A stretch of 64,000 nt of DNA, from positions 4,233,501 to 4,297,500 of the forward strand of contig WPIO01000024.1 of NCBI GenBank assembly GCA_009760855.2. The letters run 5' to 3'. Numbering within the stretch: the first letter of the stretch is position 1; each line of letters begins with the position of its first letter. A program made the position numbers and the translations under genes. Positions 13,810-64,000 of the stretch are shown here, piece after piece. Source of the stretch: Cristatella mucedo (taxonomy: Eukaryota > Bryozoa > Phylactolaemata > Cristatellidae). The notes below the pieces were generated by a model. It was not told the DNA's origin, did no database searches, and worked only from the letters and a program-made list of their open reading frames with translations.

Positions 13810-16790
13810 AATAATAAAAAAAATTAGTAGTAACACGCTCGATAAAGCGCCCTCCGACGATAAAATCTCTCTGTCGGTGCTTGATATTGGCCGCCAAGCA
13901 AGCGAGATTGAATAGTTACTGGTAGAATGCTCCACAAACAACAAGAATAACACGGTTGGGGTCACGTGCACAAAGTCTGCTTGTAAGTATTATTAGCAGT
14001 GGCATGCAGTGTCAGACTCGTAAGCACTTAAGGGCATGTCACAGGAAACCGTTCCAATGTATACCTTTGTAATATTGCTTGCATGTGAGCCAGTGCATGC
14101 CGGCGAGAAGTGGTGTAAAGTATTGACTTAGAAGCTCACTTGAGACAGGGATAGCTGTTGAGTTTAGCATTAGCTGTAAGCTCGTCCAGGTAGACCAGAA
14201 AGCAGTAACATGAATACATCAAGTTAGGACGTCGGAAATGCCTGGACCAACCTAAACGTTGTATCCTTGTCTAAATAAGCCCGTTTTTGCAAGGAAATGC
14301 TGCTGAAAATAGATAGGATTTATTTTTGAGCTGATAAAGTCCTATACAAAATGGTCAATTTGGAAAATGGCGCCTAGATTTATTGCAGATTCAACAAACG
14401 TGTTGGCAGAGCCAATTATGAGTGCTTACCTTGTCATTTTCTGAGTCGCACTTGGTTTTCCCCTAACTAGTTAGTCCGGCTAATCGTCATTCAAATTTTG
14501 AAAGTTTCCTGCTAATAGAATTCCTTTAATATGCCTTCATCACCAGTACAGGCAGCAGGGGTTTGAGACGTTAAGACGCGATCTAGGGCTGGGAGGGATC
14601 AAAGCTAAGGTATAACTAAGCCTAACTGGCATAGACGTATATGGCTATATAGAGCCTGATAATGCCATTTGCCAATAAAGGAGCATCGATCGCGAAAGCG
14701 CAGTACTAAGCAAGGAGCCGTGAGGTTACCCATATTTCAGAGTATCCTCGGACGATCTTTGGCCATTCCCACCAACAGTCTGGATAATGCCACCATGACA
14801 GGTCCAGGACCATGGCAATGCAGTTCCAGTAATGACCCGGTGAGATGAGAGGTGCTCAAGAAAGAGCTGGTGATCGAAAGTGTTAAAAGGTGAAGAAATA
14901 TCCAGCAAAATGTAAACAGATACTCTACAGAAAATTCCTAAGCATGTTCTGGTGCACCCTAAACAAAGCCGATAACGTTTATATATTAGCTCTAAAACCA
15001 CACTTGAACTTAGTATCAATTATTCAAGTTTCGTTTTATGAGTTTGGTTATTCCGCCACGAATCGTTCCAAGTATTTTTGATGAAACGGTAGATAGGACA
15101 CTGAGCTGAAGTTGCTTAAGCCATGTTGGGCTAGTGATACATTCCTTAGTAAAATCCTGAGAGTCTGTTTGTAAGGTGCTTTAAAACGTCCTGAGGTTAA
15201 TGACAAATGTGTGAAGTTAATTATGCATCGCAGCATCAGATCAATGCATCTTAGAAGCAGGACAGGTGGATTGGGGTCTAAAGTACTAGTTGTCTTCTTT
15301 GATTGGGATATGAACCTTAACTTGAGCTCACTAATGACCTTAAGTGTATAAATAGAGGTGCTGTGAAGAATTATTTGACAGCATTCAATCAGAGTCTTCC
15401 ATCGTAGGGATAGACTACCTGATCTTATCCGTCTTTTTGATAAAGAAGCTACAGAAGCGATCGGCTATTGCATCGCTGGGATCATTAGCTACGGAGCTGT
15501 CGTGGGAGCTGTTAAAGCTATGGTCGAGATTTGACACAGTCTTTATGGATGGATCTTCTGTGATTCATTTTTTTTTAGATGCTAGACTCTGAAGTTAATA
15601 GGATAATTTTATATGATCGATAGTAGTCTTCGTATGCCTGTCGAAGGACAGTCAGTGCTGATTTTTCACATTCTTTTCAAGTTTGAGCTTGTTATACCTA
15701 GCTAGTTTTATATGCGTGGTAAACTATAGGCCACATGGGCGATAGTGCACCGTCAGCTTAGTCAGAGTTGTTAACTCGTCGAGCATGTCGGCTATTGTCG
15801 TGGTGTAGCAACTTCCTTATTATTTCACGTCAGATGGTCGATTGAGCAGCTTAGGCTAAGCAGATGCTCTTAAACGGACACTATCAACTTTCATGGTATT
15901 AATGTTTTGCGATTCTAATGTGATTTTTGAGGAGAAGGCGGGCAAAACTGAAAACTGAACGAGATCTGCATTAGGTCGGATAACGGAATTTGGCAATAGT
16001 TTTTCATGACAATGTGAAATTATATGAAAGAATCGGGTCGAGGGTGTGACCGTTGATGCGAATAGGGCTATGCACATTAGCTAAAAGAGACCATGAGTAG
16101 GTCATTTAAAAAATTAGTTCTGATGGCGTCCGATAAATTATAAAAATGAGTTTTTAGATTTCCGTAACGATGAAGGATCGGTTTATTGAGCAGCAATCCT
16201 AATGAGATGGAAGTAATTTGACATCCAGCTAAACTCGGTGACTGGTTTGCATTTAATACCACCACCATTGGCAGCTTGTTATGGGTTTTAATAATAACAC
16301 TCAATTATAAGGACTACTTCGAGGGTACTATAAATGGCTTGAAGTCAAATTTTGAGCTCAGGATAAAACTAACTCCATCTCCAGTTTTAGATGATCTTGG
16401 GGTTTAAATAAAAAAAGAAAAAGAAGTTGCTGTAGCCTCTCCAGTTTTCGAGATCGTTTCCGATTTTAGCCAAGTTGCAATCAAAGCAATCAGGTCTAGA
16501 CCTTGTCAAGAATGAATTGGTTTAATAATAGGGGTTCATGGCATATTAAGTGAGCTTTCCAAAGACAAACCTTAAGTTGGGCCGCTGGAGTAATGACAAA
16601 CATAACGACCAAAATGTTAAAGACATTCACAGTGAGGCTTGTGGGAAAAACTGGTGAGTGGTTTGAGACAGTGAAGGGAATACCAAATGAGCGGGTAATC
16701 AGCTTACAGCTCGAGTCAAACGAGCAGCATCTAAGCTGGAGGTGTTGGGCTCTTTTTTGCGGCAATGCAAAATTCACATTGCTTAGCGAA
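13810..16790 (-). mobile_element. LINE-A: longest antisense copy of a CR1/L2-like non-LTR retrotransposon
   Basis: The element reads on the - strand, with its 3' end at the left (an A/T-rich tail before gctcgataaagcgccctccg). Near 16560-16500 the - strand reads LKVCLWKAHLICHEPLLL, the start of an APE-type endonuclease domain (LxVxLWNAxSIxNK). Just downstream DLIALIATWLK matches the DLxALTETWL motif, with the catalytic Glu replaced by Ala, and a stop follows soon after. About 15019-14726 covers the reverse transcriptase finger/palm region (DISSPFNTFDHQL, the family's LDLSAAFDTIDH motif). Many stops make it inactive. Confidence 0.7.
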
Positions 16791-19700
16791 ACTATAACAT
16801 CTTAAAATACATTTGAATTACCCTAACGAAGCAGTAACAGCTGAGCACAATGATAAATACAACGAATGCTACTAGCCGCTGGTGTTCCAAACTCAGCTGC
16901 AGGCATGGGAGACTTATTAGCCTGAAAGAAGGAGCTTTTATATGCAAGGTAGCCAGCAGTATTCTATGTGCTATGGCCGAACAGCTAACAGATTGTCTAT
17001 AAACAAGAAAACCTGAAATATATACCTTAACAGATGTTGGTTACTTGGATTGGTTGCCAATGCTCATTACCAAATAAAAATATTAGATAGACACTCTCTA
17101 AACGGTCTTTATAACTCTTATTTCACCAATTTGACATCCAAAAAATTATCGAATAGAAACTGTTGAAAACATAACCTGTGCTTACTGCTTATTTTCTTGG
17201 TCTAGGTATTATGATTTCAATGAAGTAAACATTGATTTGATAGCATACGCTTGATGGCTGGATGCATTTTTTTAATACATTATATCCTGCAAAATCAAAG
17301 TATTTGCTTAAAATAAAGAAAAATATTTAGTCAGAACCTCATGTAGTGTTGTAAGTTCTATATAGAGGACATTGATATATTACTTAACTTTTTAAAAAGG
17401 AAATGCACGATCAAATTCATGTCAACATCATCGAAGGAGAAATAATTGTCTCTCTTGGCTCCTTACATTTGCAATCGTGCTTCAGCCAACGTGCTAGTCT
17501 ATCAAATAAATACATTGGAGTTGAACTTGGTCGTGAAGTGTACGTACCCTAAATACTGGTCAAAATAAGTGCGTTCCTGATTAATTTATTCCTAAATCTT
17601 GCCTTTATCCCGAACTGATGTGCCAAAATAAGATCTCCATACCTGCCGCGTCACTAGCAACAACTTTGCAGAGCAAATGTTTAGGTCTCATCTTTATAAA
17701 TTGTCTTAAAGTGGAAATGCATCTGCTGGTTTGTGATACACCTTTAGGCCAAGTTGATCAATTATGGCCATTTCTTTATTAACAAAACCTGCAAACTTCT
17801 GAAATAAAATCTTTGAACTCATCTGTATTTAATAAATTATTTGCATACTCATCTGAAGTACTATATCATCCATCTTATGCTTTACTACTTCATATAGAGG
17901 TGCCATGTTTCCTGTCTGTGCCAACATAGCCTACATACCCTTACCAACAGCGTATCATGAAAATTTCCGAAGTTATTTTTCCTGACTAAAAACTATTGCT
18001 TGCCGAAAGTTGGCAACTACCTATTTATTTTAGAAATGTAAAATTAGGAAGCCACACTACAACGTAACATCAAAAACATTAAAAAGCCAAACTAAATCCT
18101 GCAAATTTCTATTTTTTAGACACAAGCCGCGGAGACCAGCAAAATATGAAAACAAAGCCACATACAGTTCATAGTCGATACCGCCGAGGAGTGCCAGCCT
18201 ACGAGGTGGACCTTCTATATGTCCTCGACTTTTCCACATTTCAAAGGTAAATTTTCCGTGCCCATTAAGTGTCTAATTGCAGTTAACCGAAGAGGTGAAG
18301 ATAGGAAAACATTTAATTTCGTAATGTAATACGTCTTCGTCTGTAACCACACAAAAAGCTCTGGAATAAATCGCTGCCATAAATAATATGTTTTAGAGGA
18401 AATTAGCAAAATATGTAAGTTGCTTTCAATATGCAAAATACAGCCCTGACTCAATCTTAATCAATCTATCTTACCCCGTCTTTATCTTGCTATTTTACTT
18501 ACTTCATCTTTATCTAATTTTTTAGATCATAAGTATTAGCCAAGGAAGGCAGATAATTAATTGATGATAATTCGTGAACAAATGGACGACTCGATTTTGC
18601 CAACTAAGGTTTAGCGAACTGAACTTCACTATCCGTTACCTGCTGGGAAAAAGCTCGTGTTACCATTAGTCTTTAAGCAAAGGAATGTAAAACATAATTA
18701 CAAAATAATATTTCTTAGTATAGCGCTTTAAGAGAACTTATTGCTTATCAAGGTGCTTCATAAACGCCGCAGGCTAAGTGAATGTGTTGTTACCCTTTAC
18801 TTACAATTGCCATGCTTTCGGATGCCGACGGAGAGCACCTTTACCACTGTGCTGAAGCAGGGCGGCTTGCTCCACTGATAAAATGAGGGATCGAGGATCC
18901 TTAATCCTTTTAATCAGTGCAGTTGGGTAGGATAGAGCAAAGAGTATCCCTAGTGGGCAATATAGGGCAGCTTACGAATTTGTCTCTTTATTTGATAATT
19001 GCTGGGGGGTGGATTAGATTCCGCTGCATAGCATAGATACGGCTAAAATATGGGATTTCTTGACTGGCCTTGACTAGCCGTTTTTAGGATTATGAACCGC
19101 ATCAAAGTTACCGCAATCTTTGAGACTGAAATGATTTTTCAAGTTGCTTGGTCTCCGCATCTTGCTTACGCACTATTTTATTACCTTGATCATTGAACTG
19201 ACATTTGAATAAAAATACAAATCTTTGTTGTTTGAATATCTATGTAGATTCCAGTAACTCAGCTCATCTGCGATTCTAAATATATTTTAGGTTTCGATTA
19301 CACCTTTATTTTTAGACCAGCGTGTCAAAAAAACCCATTTATCACAACCAAACATTAATACGAAAGGACACTGAAAAATGTTGCCCTGAGAGAGAATGAC
19401 ATATGGGTAAATGATTTTGCCCAAAAACGACGCTAAATTTTGTTAATATCTTCATATAACTAAAACGAGATTTTATTTGAGTAGAGCAGTTTAAAATCAT
19501 AAGTGTGCGTAGTGGTGTCAATAAAACCAGTAGAAATTTGGTTGCGAAGTTTGACATGAAATATTCCCATACCTTCTACTGCCATGAAGCAGAATATTGC
19601 AACGTACCATGCTTTTTTATTGACATGTCGATAAAGAAGGCTTAACTGGGTAATGTTCTGAGATTTTGAGATTGATTCGTGTAACGCGAAATTACAAATA

Positions 19701-20011
19701 TTGCAAAGAGTATTCGTATTCCGTTTCAGTTAGAGAGTTGTATGCTGAGTACTTCCCTTTTCCGACAGCACTTATTTTTAAGATGTATTTTTTAGTTTTC
19801 TGAGTAAAATGAAGATTTTTAATCCAAATGTGACCACGACTGCAGTTTTGCATGAGCTTCGCTACTACTATGCCCAAGTTAGTAATGGGGTAAGCGTTAC
19901 GAGTCAAGAATCAGCAAACACAAGTATAATGTACGAGTTGCTATTATTTGAAACTCCGACATGCAAACTTTAGAATTTGAGAAATTTTCCTCAATATTTA
20001 TTTCCGTATAG
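16791..20011. other. Upstream of the first found metalloprotease exon
   Basis: AT-rich, with only short open frames. The exon carrying the start of the reprolysin domain should lie here or farther left, but no segment with a convincing VExxVVxD motif and splice sites was found. Confidence 0.5.
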
Positions 20012-58341
<38,330 letters not shown>

Positions 58342-58438
58342 CCTTTGCACCACATTGATAGATTTTGAGTTGATTGTGGCTTCATTGTTGTGATGTTGTG
58401 CTTATCTCACCGGACAATTCATGTACGTTTCACTGAAG

Positions 58439-58444
58439 AATAAA
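58439..58444 (+). promoter_or_regulatory. Polyadenylation signal AATAAA of the metalloprotease gene
   Basis: A canonical AATAAA lies 98 bp after the stop codon of exon 11 and is followed by a T/G-rich stretch (gtttgatg). This gives a 3' UTR of about 120 nt and supports exon 11 as the true last exon. Confidence 0.75.
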
Positions 58445-58469
58445 GTTTGATGAAAATATTCAACTTCAC

Positions 58470-59815
58470 TAACTATTTTATGGGTGACAGGGTAATGCAA
58501 GCACTCTGAAAGAGAGTGAAAATTAGCATCTTCACAATCAGTTATGGAAAATTTTCAAACCACAGCATCCCTGTCTGAAGATAGAAGGCTGATAAGTCAG
58601 TATGGCCTAAATGAGTTTACTTCAGCAAAATACTTCTTTAGGTGTTTAGCTATTTACTCGCATCTTTCACATAAATGCCACCGACAGAGCATTTTTAATT
58701 GACTTCCTCTTATAAAATTTCAAAAGCGTAGAAAAGATCGTGGACACTTGTTTTTAATGTTATTATGACTATCATTACTTCATGTTATGTATTGGTTGGT
58801 TGAGCAGCATTAATGGGAATGCCCCTGCTTTGGTTAGGAATAGGTTTTTTCTGTCAGCAAGCGAAAATCGCTCTCAGCTTGGAGCGTATGGGACATGTGA
58901 CTCGGGAACCACGAAGCACAGGGCGGAGCACTAGGAGGGCTGGAACTACCTAAGCAGCCTCAGACTCTGGTGTGGTACAAGGGTACATTGGGTGGCAGGT
59001 ATATGACTCGTTGGAAGGCTCAACAGTCCGCCTCAAATCCACCCAATTACGGTATCTTTGGAATATTCGTCTGAAGCAAGCTGTTGCCAGCTATCATACT
59101 GATTTGGAATGAACGATGGCTGGACAGTAAAACAACAATGCACGCAGGTAATGTAATCGCCGCCACGAAGTACTTCTAGGGTCTGATACCTGGACAACGG
59201 CAGCCGCCTACAGTGCAAAGGCTGGTTCGGCCGTCCTTGTATTTGATTGTAAAGTAAAAAGTGTTGAAGCCTGAATATTTTTTCGGTCATTTAACACTAC
59301 CCAATTAAAGGTCGTAAGGAGGGGTAGCACACTGAGCAAACTGGAGTCCTTTAAAAGTATGCACCAAGTTACATGCTAAATATTGAGAAACTAAAACTTT
59401 GTACTGGGCAGTACAAGGCTTTCTGATGCATCTGAAATCTATTGAACAGAGAGGCCCCTAGAAAACAGAAAAGTATCGATGGCCGCCAACCGATCCAACA
59501 AAAACCCGTTTAAAAACAGGCTTCTCAGTAGCGTCGCCTTTGAGAATCTGCATCTAGGCAGACTTCCTATGTCAGAACCACTGGAAGCCGTGCTCAGCTT
59601 ACAAATATGGTTGATCATACAGAAGTCAAGCTTCGGGTCTATAATTCAGGTGCAACCCTGCTTAGTTATTCTTTTCAGCAGAGGATTTAAAGTTCCTGTG
59701 AGGTGCACCAAAACTATTTGACTTGTAAAAGCTAAGGTATTATGCCTAGGTCTCCGTCAGTGATTCCGACTTAATTTTTAATTGATACATAAAGTGGGGA
59801 AGAAGGAGAAGACTT
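58470..59815. other. Downstream of the metalloprotease gene, nothing recognised
   Basis: There is a GC-richer patch at about 58860-59030 and open frames at 59033-59290 (-) and 59479-59721 (+), none with a family motif. Confidence 0.5.
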
Positions 59816-59818
59816 TCA

Positions 59819-59960
59819 CGGTGGCTTAGTTGGTCAGGCACATTACTAATTTCAGCCACGTTTTGGTCGAAGTGAGTAGTTAGAGCCGTATCTTTTATCA
59901 ATAACGTCTCTTTGTCACACGGTTAAATTGTACGTAGTGCAAGATTTCAAATCACAGGTG
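59819..59960 (+). mobile_element. Probable tRNA-derived SINE
   Basis: cggtggcttagttggtcagg at 59820 is a near-perfect tRNA A box (TGGCxxAGTTGG). A weaker B-box-like ttggtcgaagtgag follows at about 59863. The body after it is not recognised. The same family as the 50.8-kb SINE is possible but was not established. Confidence 0.45.
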
Positions 59961-60022
59961 TTACGTTGCACAACCGCGGTTAAAGCAGGCCTGGTGACTA
60001 TTTATTTAGAGATTTACAGCAT

Positions 60023-62236
60023 TCCTTGAGGGAAAACGTGCGGAGTGGTTTGAGACACTGCTATGAATTTGACATGAGCATTTACTCAGCTTCTAGCTCC
60101 CGCCAACCTAGCTTTTTCCAGTTGGCAGTCCGCACTTCGGCTCTGCTCGCTTTTTTGTTAATGCATATTTCACCGATCTCTAAAGCAACAAAGCTATACG
60201 GGAATGCATTTGAACGTTGAAACCGAAGATTCAATAGGTACAACGACGATTGCTACTAAGGGAGCTACTAGCAGCTGGAATATCGAATGCCGCAGCAGAG
60301 GTAGTAGTATCGGCTGTTAGTATAAAGTGTTTAGACACTAATAGTCACAGAATGTCTTAAGCGCTATGGTCAAGCATCTATCAATTAAGATGTAAACAGG
60401 ACTTTGCTCTATCGTTTTCCGTATACGTTGTTCGCAAGAGATGTGGTTTTCGGAAGGGAATTTTGCAACAAGCAAGAATCGGGTGTAGGGCTTGACATCA
60501 CGAAAGCGAATGGTATAAACTAATGATAACGTGCCTTTGAAGTTAATATGTAATTTATAATTCATTTGTATAGCGCCCAAAATAATTCAATCTCAATTCA
60601 TGTGCTTCACACATGCCTCGGGACTTGAGACTACGACCTAAGCCAGACTTTGGTCCCGCGAGCACTATTACAGCTGATTTCAGGTGAAATATGACTGATC
60701 AGAAGTACATTGCAGCCGAGCTGAGCTGGAGAATGTTGAGCGAGATACAGGTGTATAGTAATACGAATAAAGAATAATGAATAAGCGAAGTAAAAGGATC
60801 AAGTATGGAATATAGCCAGCAGAAGAGCTATGGCGACCACTGAAGATGCATTATATGAAGACGCTGCCTTGCTAATTTAACCAAGCTATATTCGAAATGT
60901 TATTATTTTCGGAATTTTAAGTATAACGGCTTAGCATGACTGTCCTATAATTGAAAAGTTCGTTTGTTGCACATTTAGAGTTTTGTTCTGGACCCCTGAT
61001 CAGGGCTTTGATTTTTGCTACCGTGGTTTCTCTCCATGGCTTAATCAATGCGCCCGAACCCCACCTTGTCTGTCTGAAAGACTGCTCTATGCACATGTGC
61101 TCGTTTTCTCCAAATAGAAATGCTTTCCTTTACAGCACTGTGAAACCACTGTCAGCTTACGGCCATAATTAGTGCTGCCACTGTTAGTCTCTATTTGTGA
61201 TACAAGGCTCCGAAGCCAATTGCATTTATCAGACAAGCACGGGTACCAAACCTAGGTTACTAGAGTGCTTTTGTCGGAATGTCATAGCTGTTACAACCCT
61301 AAATAGCAATACATCCACTGTTGAGAGGATCATTAAATTAGAGCAGTTTGAAACGTGCATCCACCTTAGTACAGCTGAAATGTTACAACGTTTAGAATTA
61401 ATATTTTCGGGATCCTGTTGGCCGTGGTTACTCACCCCGGCTAGGACTCATATTCCCTTTCAGCAACAACGTGGTGAGTCAATACCCTTGTCGAAGCCGC
61501 AGGCTGCGCTTGTGACCCAACGTTCTGGGAGATTTCTTCTGATGTTTGCTGACCTAGGGACATATAAGGTCTCATATTTTGGAAGGGTTTGCTGAAGCTC
61601 TCTTTTATAAGTACTCACTAGGCCGTTGCTACATTACCTTGCAGCTGTAGGCTATCGGCGTGATCGAATTTGTGTTTTATCTTTTAGATTCATGTGCTGT
61701 GCCTAAGTTAATATTGTGCAACCGGACGTTGTAGTGCTGCTGAAATAAATGTAACTAGCATTGGTGGTAGTTCGGCCTAAATTATGGTTTGGCCTAAAGG
61801 TATGGGTTAGCCAAAAGCGTCATTAAGGTAGACTATTCACTGGCTGTTGGATGGTGTATGCGTCAGGTGGTGAACGTTAAGAGCTCGCTTTCGATTGTCC
61901 GGTGCTTGCATGAAGATTAAGTGCTGAACTGCTCGGAAGAATGTTTTAATATGCCCCTGGTCTAGCTGACGATGTATTTAAAGTCCACCATTCCTCGTCA
62001 ATTAATGAGTGCCTCATTGGCATACACTTACATCAGTTAGTTACAGTCAGAATCTATTTTTAATTGCTATACCACGGCTTCAAATGTGTGAGTTCTGTGA
62101 TTGCTTATGACTAACAGGAAACAGGCTAATAATCCTTTGGAAGCAGCTTAACGCCATGGCAGAGCCAAAGGGTGGCTGAAGATATTGGCCAGCGTTCACC
62201 ATTAGAGCTCAATATTATCACTCCACGCTACATCTA
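60023..62236. repeat. Direct duplication, unit 1 (about 2.2 kb)
   Basis: The sequence from gtggtttgagacactgctat (60044) recurs at 62253, with clear similarity (roughly 85% by eye) through the unit. Landmarks include agctactagcagctgga, tgcacatgtgctcgtttt and gggtaccaaacctaggttac. Near 60570 the unit contains tatagcgcccaaaataattc and gtgcttcacac, which resemble a LINE 3' end, so it may derive from retroelement sequence. Bases about 61592-61847 are present only in this unit. No conserved open frame spans both units. Confidence 0.8.
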
Positions 62237-62248
62237 TTAATTTACGAG

Positions 62249-64000
62249 CTGAGTGGTTTGAGACACTGCTATGAATTCAAAATTAGCTGTTACTCAGCTC
62301 CACGTTTCAGCCAACCGAGCTTTTTCCTGCTCGCAGTCCTCACTTTGGCTCTGCTCGTTTTTTTGTTAATGCATATTTCACCGATCTCTGAAGCATCAAC
62401 GCTATACAGGAATGCATTTGAACGACTACAACGAAGATGCAATAGGTACTACGATTATTGCTACTAAGGAAGCTACTAGCAGCTGGAGTATCGAATGCCA
62501 CAGCAAACGTAGTAGTACCGGCTGTTAGCTTAAAGTGTTTAGACACCAACAGGCACGGAATATCGTTAGCACTATGGTCAAGCAACTATCAATAAAGATG
62601 TAAAAAAGTCTTTGCCCTATCGGTTTCCGTATGTTGTTCACCAGAGATGTGGCTTTCGCAAACGAATTTTGCAACGAGCGAGAATCGAGTGTATGGCTTG
62701 ACGTCAAGTAGTGAATGGTATAAACTAATGATAACGCACCTGTGAAGTTAATATCTAATTTCTAATCCATTTGTATAGCGTCCCAAAAGAGCCTAATCTC
62801 TATTCAGTTGCTTCACACATGCCTCGGGGCTTGAGACTACGACCTAAGCCAATATTTCGCTGGGGCGAAAACTTCAACAGCCAATTTCAGGTAGAATTGG
62901 AGCAATATGATTGATCAGAAGTACATTGCAGCCAAGCTTAGCTGGAGAATGTTGAGCTAGATGCTGGTGTATAGTAATATACATAAAAAATAATGATTTA
63001 GCAAAATGAAAGGGTGACGTACGGAATATAGCCAGCGGAAGAGCTAGGGTGACCGCTGAATATGCATTGTGTTAAGACGTTGCCTTGCTAATTTAACCAA
63101 GCTATATTCGACATTTTAGTAATTGCGGAATCTTGACTTTAATGGCTTAGTATGACTGTGCTATAATTGCAAAGTTCTTTTGTTGCACATTTTTAGCTTT
63201 GTTCTGAACCCATGATCAGGGCTTGGAGTAATGCTACCGTGGTTTTTTGCCGTTGCTTCAACAATGCTCCCAACCTAACCTTGTCTGTCTGATAGACTGC
63301 TCCATGCACATGTGCTCGTTTTCTTCAAAGAGAAATGCTTATCTTTACAGTACTGCGAAACCACTGTCAGCATTCCGGCCATAACTAGTGCTGCCACTGC
63401 GAGTCTCTACTTGTGATACAAGACTACGAATTATATTGTGTTTATCAGATATGCACGGGTACCAAACCTAGGTTACTAGAGTGTTTCAGTCGGAATGTCA
63501 TGGCTGTTACAACCTTAAATGGCAAAATATCAACTGTTAAGATGATCCTTAAATTACAGCGGTTTGAAATATGTATTAACCTTACTATAGCTGTATTTTT
63601 ACAATATTGAGATTAAATATTGTCGGGATCCTGTCGGTCGCAGTTAGTTGCCCCGGCTAGGACTCCAATTTCCTTTCAGCAACACCGTGTCTAGTCAATA
63701 CCCCCCCCCCCCGTTGAAGCTTTAGGCTGCACTTGTCATCCAACCTTCTGGGAGATTTCTTCTGATTTTTGCTGACCTAGGGACGTATAGGTTTTCATAT
63801 TTTAGAGGGTTTTATGTCAGGTGGTCAAGGTTCGGAGTTTACTTTTTCTTGTCCGGCGCTTGTGTGAAGATTCAGTGCTGAACTGCTTGGAAGAATGTTT
63901 TATTATGCTCCTGTTCTTGCTAACGAGGTATTTTAAGTCTACTATTCCTTGTCAATTAATGAGTGCCTCGTTGGCATAAAAGTTTATATAAGTTAGTTGC
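62249..64000. repeat. Direct duplication, unit 2 (runs off the window)
   Basis: This is the second copy of the unit above. It lacks about 255 bp corresponding to 61592-61847 and carries a run of twelve C at 63701-63712 where unit 1 has three. It continues with gagtgcctcgttggcataaa to the window edge, so a third unit beyond 64000 is possible. Confidence 0.8.

Noticed and set aside
18956..19013. Possible exon (YRAAYEFVSLFDN...) that could precede VDIRYRG
   Set aside because: The acceptor is acceptable but the donor (gggggtggat) is poor, and the residues do not convincingly match the reprolysin segment.

Overview
This window is genomic DNA from an invertebrate animal. It is AT-rich, full of retrotransposon debris and microsatellites, and its one clear gene is split by GT-AG introns of 122 bp to 13.6 kb. 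No bacterial-type genes are visible. The species cannot be named from sequence alone. CR1/L2-type LINEs, tRNA-derived SINEs and one hAT MITE point to a non-vertebrate metazoan; a mollusc or other lophotrochozoan is plausible, but that is a weak inference.

The main content is a reprolysin-type (ADAM/ADAMTS-like) metalloprotease gene on the + strand. I assembled it from eleven exons between 20012 and 58341, with matching splice phases throughout and a visible open frame of 538 codons. In order it has the metalloprotease domain (zinc site HELGHSLGAQHD plus Met-turn), an ADAMTS-type cysteine-rich domain, two short CPxGD...CC.TC cysteine modules, a Ser/Thr-rich mucin-like stalk, and a C-terminal hydrophobic tail that looks like a GPI-anchor signal. 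An AATAAA lies about 100 bp after the stop. The 5' exons (signal peptide, prodomain, first part of the protease fold) were not found. A possible short terminal exon at 31790 could give a soluble form without modules, stalk or anchor.

Inside its introns lie remnants of other genes: two + strand exons resembling the C-terminus of a MINPP1-like histidine phosphatase (51130-51861), a - strand segment resembling the glutaminase domain of amidophosphoribosyltransferase (41359-41667), and a doubtful frizzled-CRD-like open frame (40737-40969).

Layout: 1-3.8 kb, nothing recognised; 3.8-6.1 kb, scrambled LINE-A copies; 6.5-8.0 kb, microsatellites; 8.0-9.9 kb, a GC-richer degenerate R2-like LINE; 12.3-12.7 kb, LINE-B; 13.8-16.8 kb, the longest LINE-A copy; 20.0-58.5 kb, the metalloprotease gene with LINE-A, LINE-B, SINE and MITE insertions; 59.8 kb, a SINE; 60.0-64.0 kb, a direct duplication with a unit of about 2.2 kb that runs off the window. 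All LINE copies seen are broken by stops or frameshifts.
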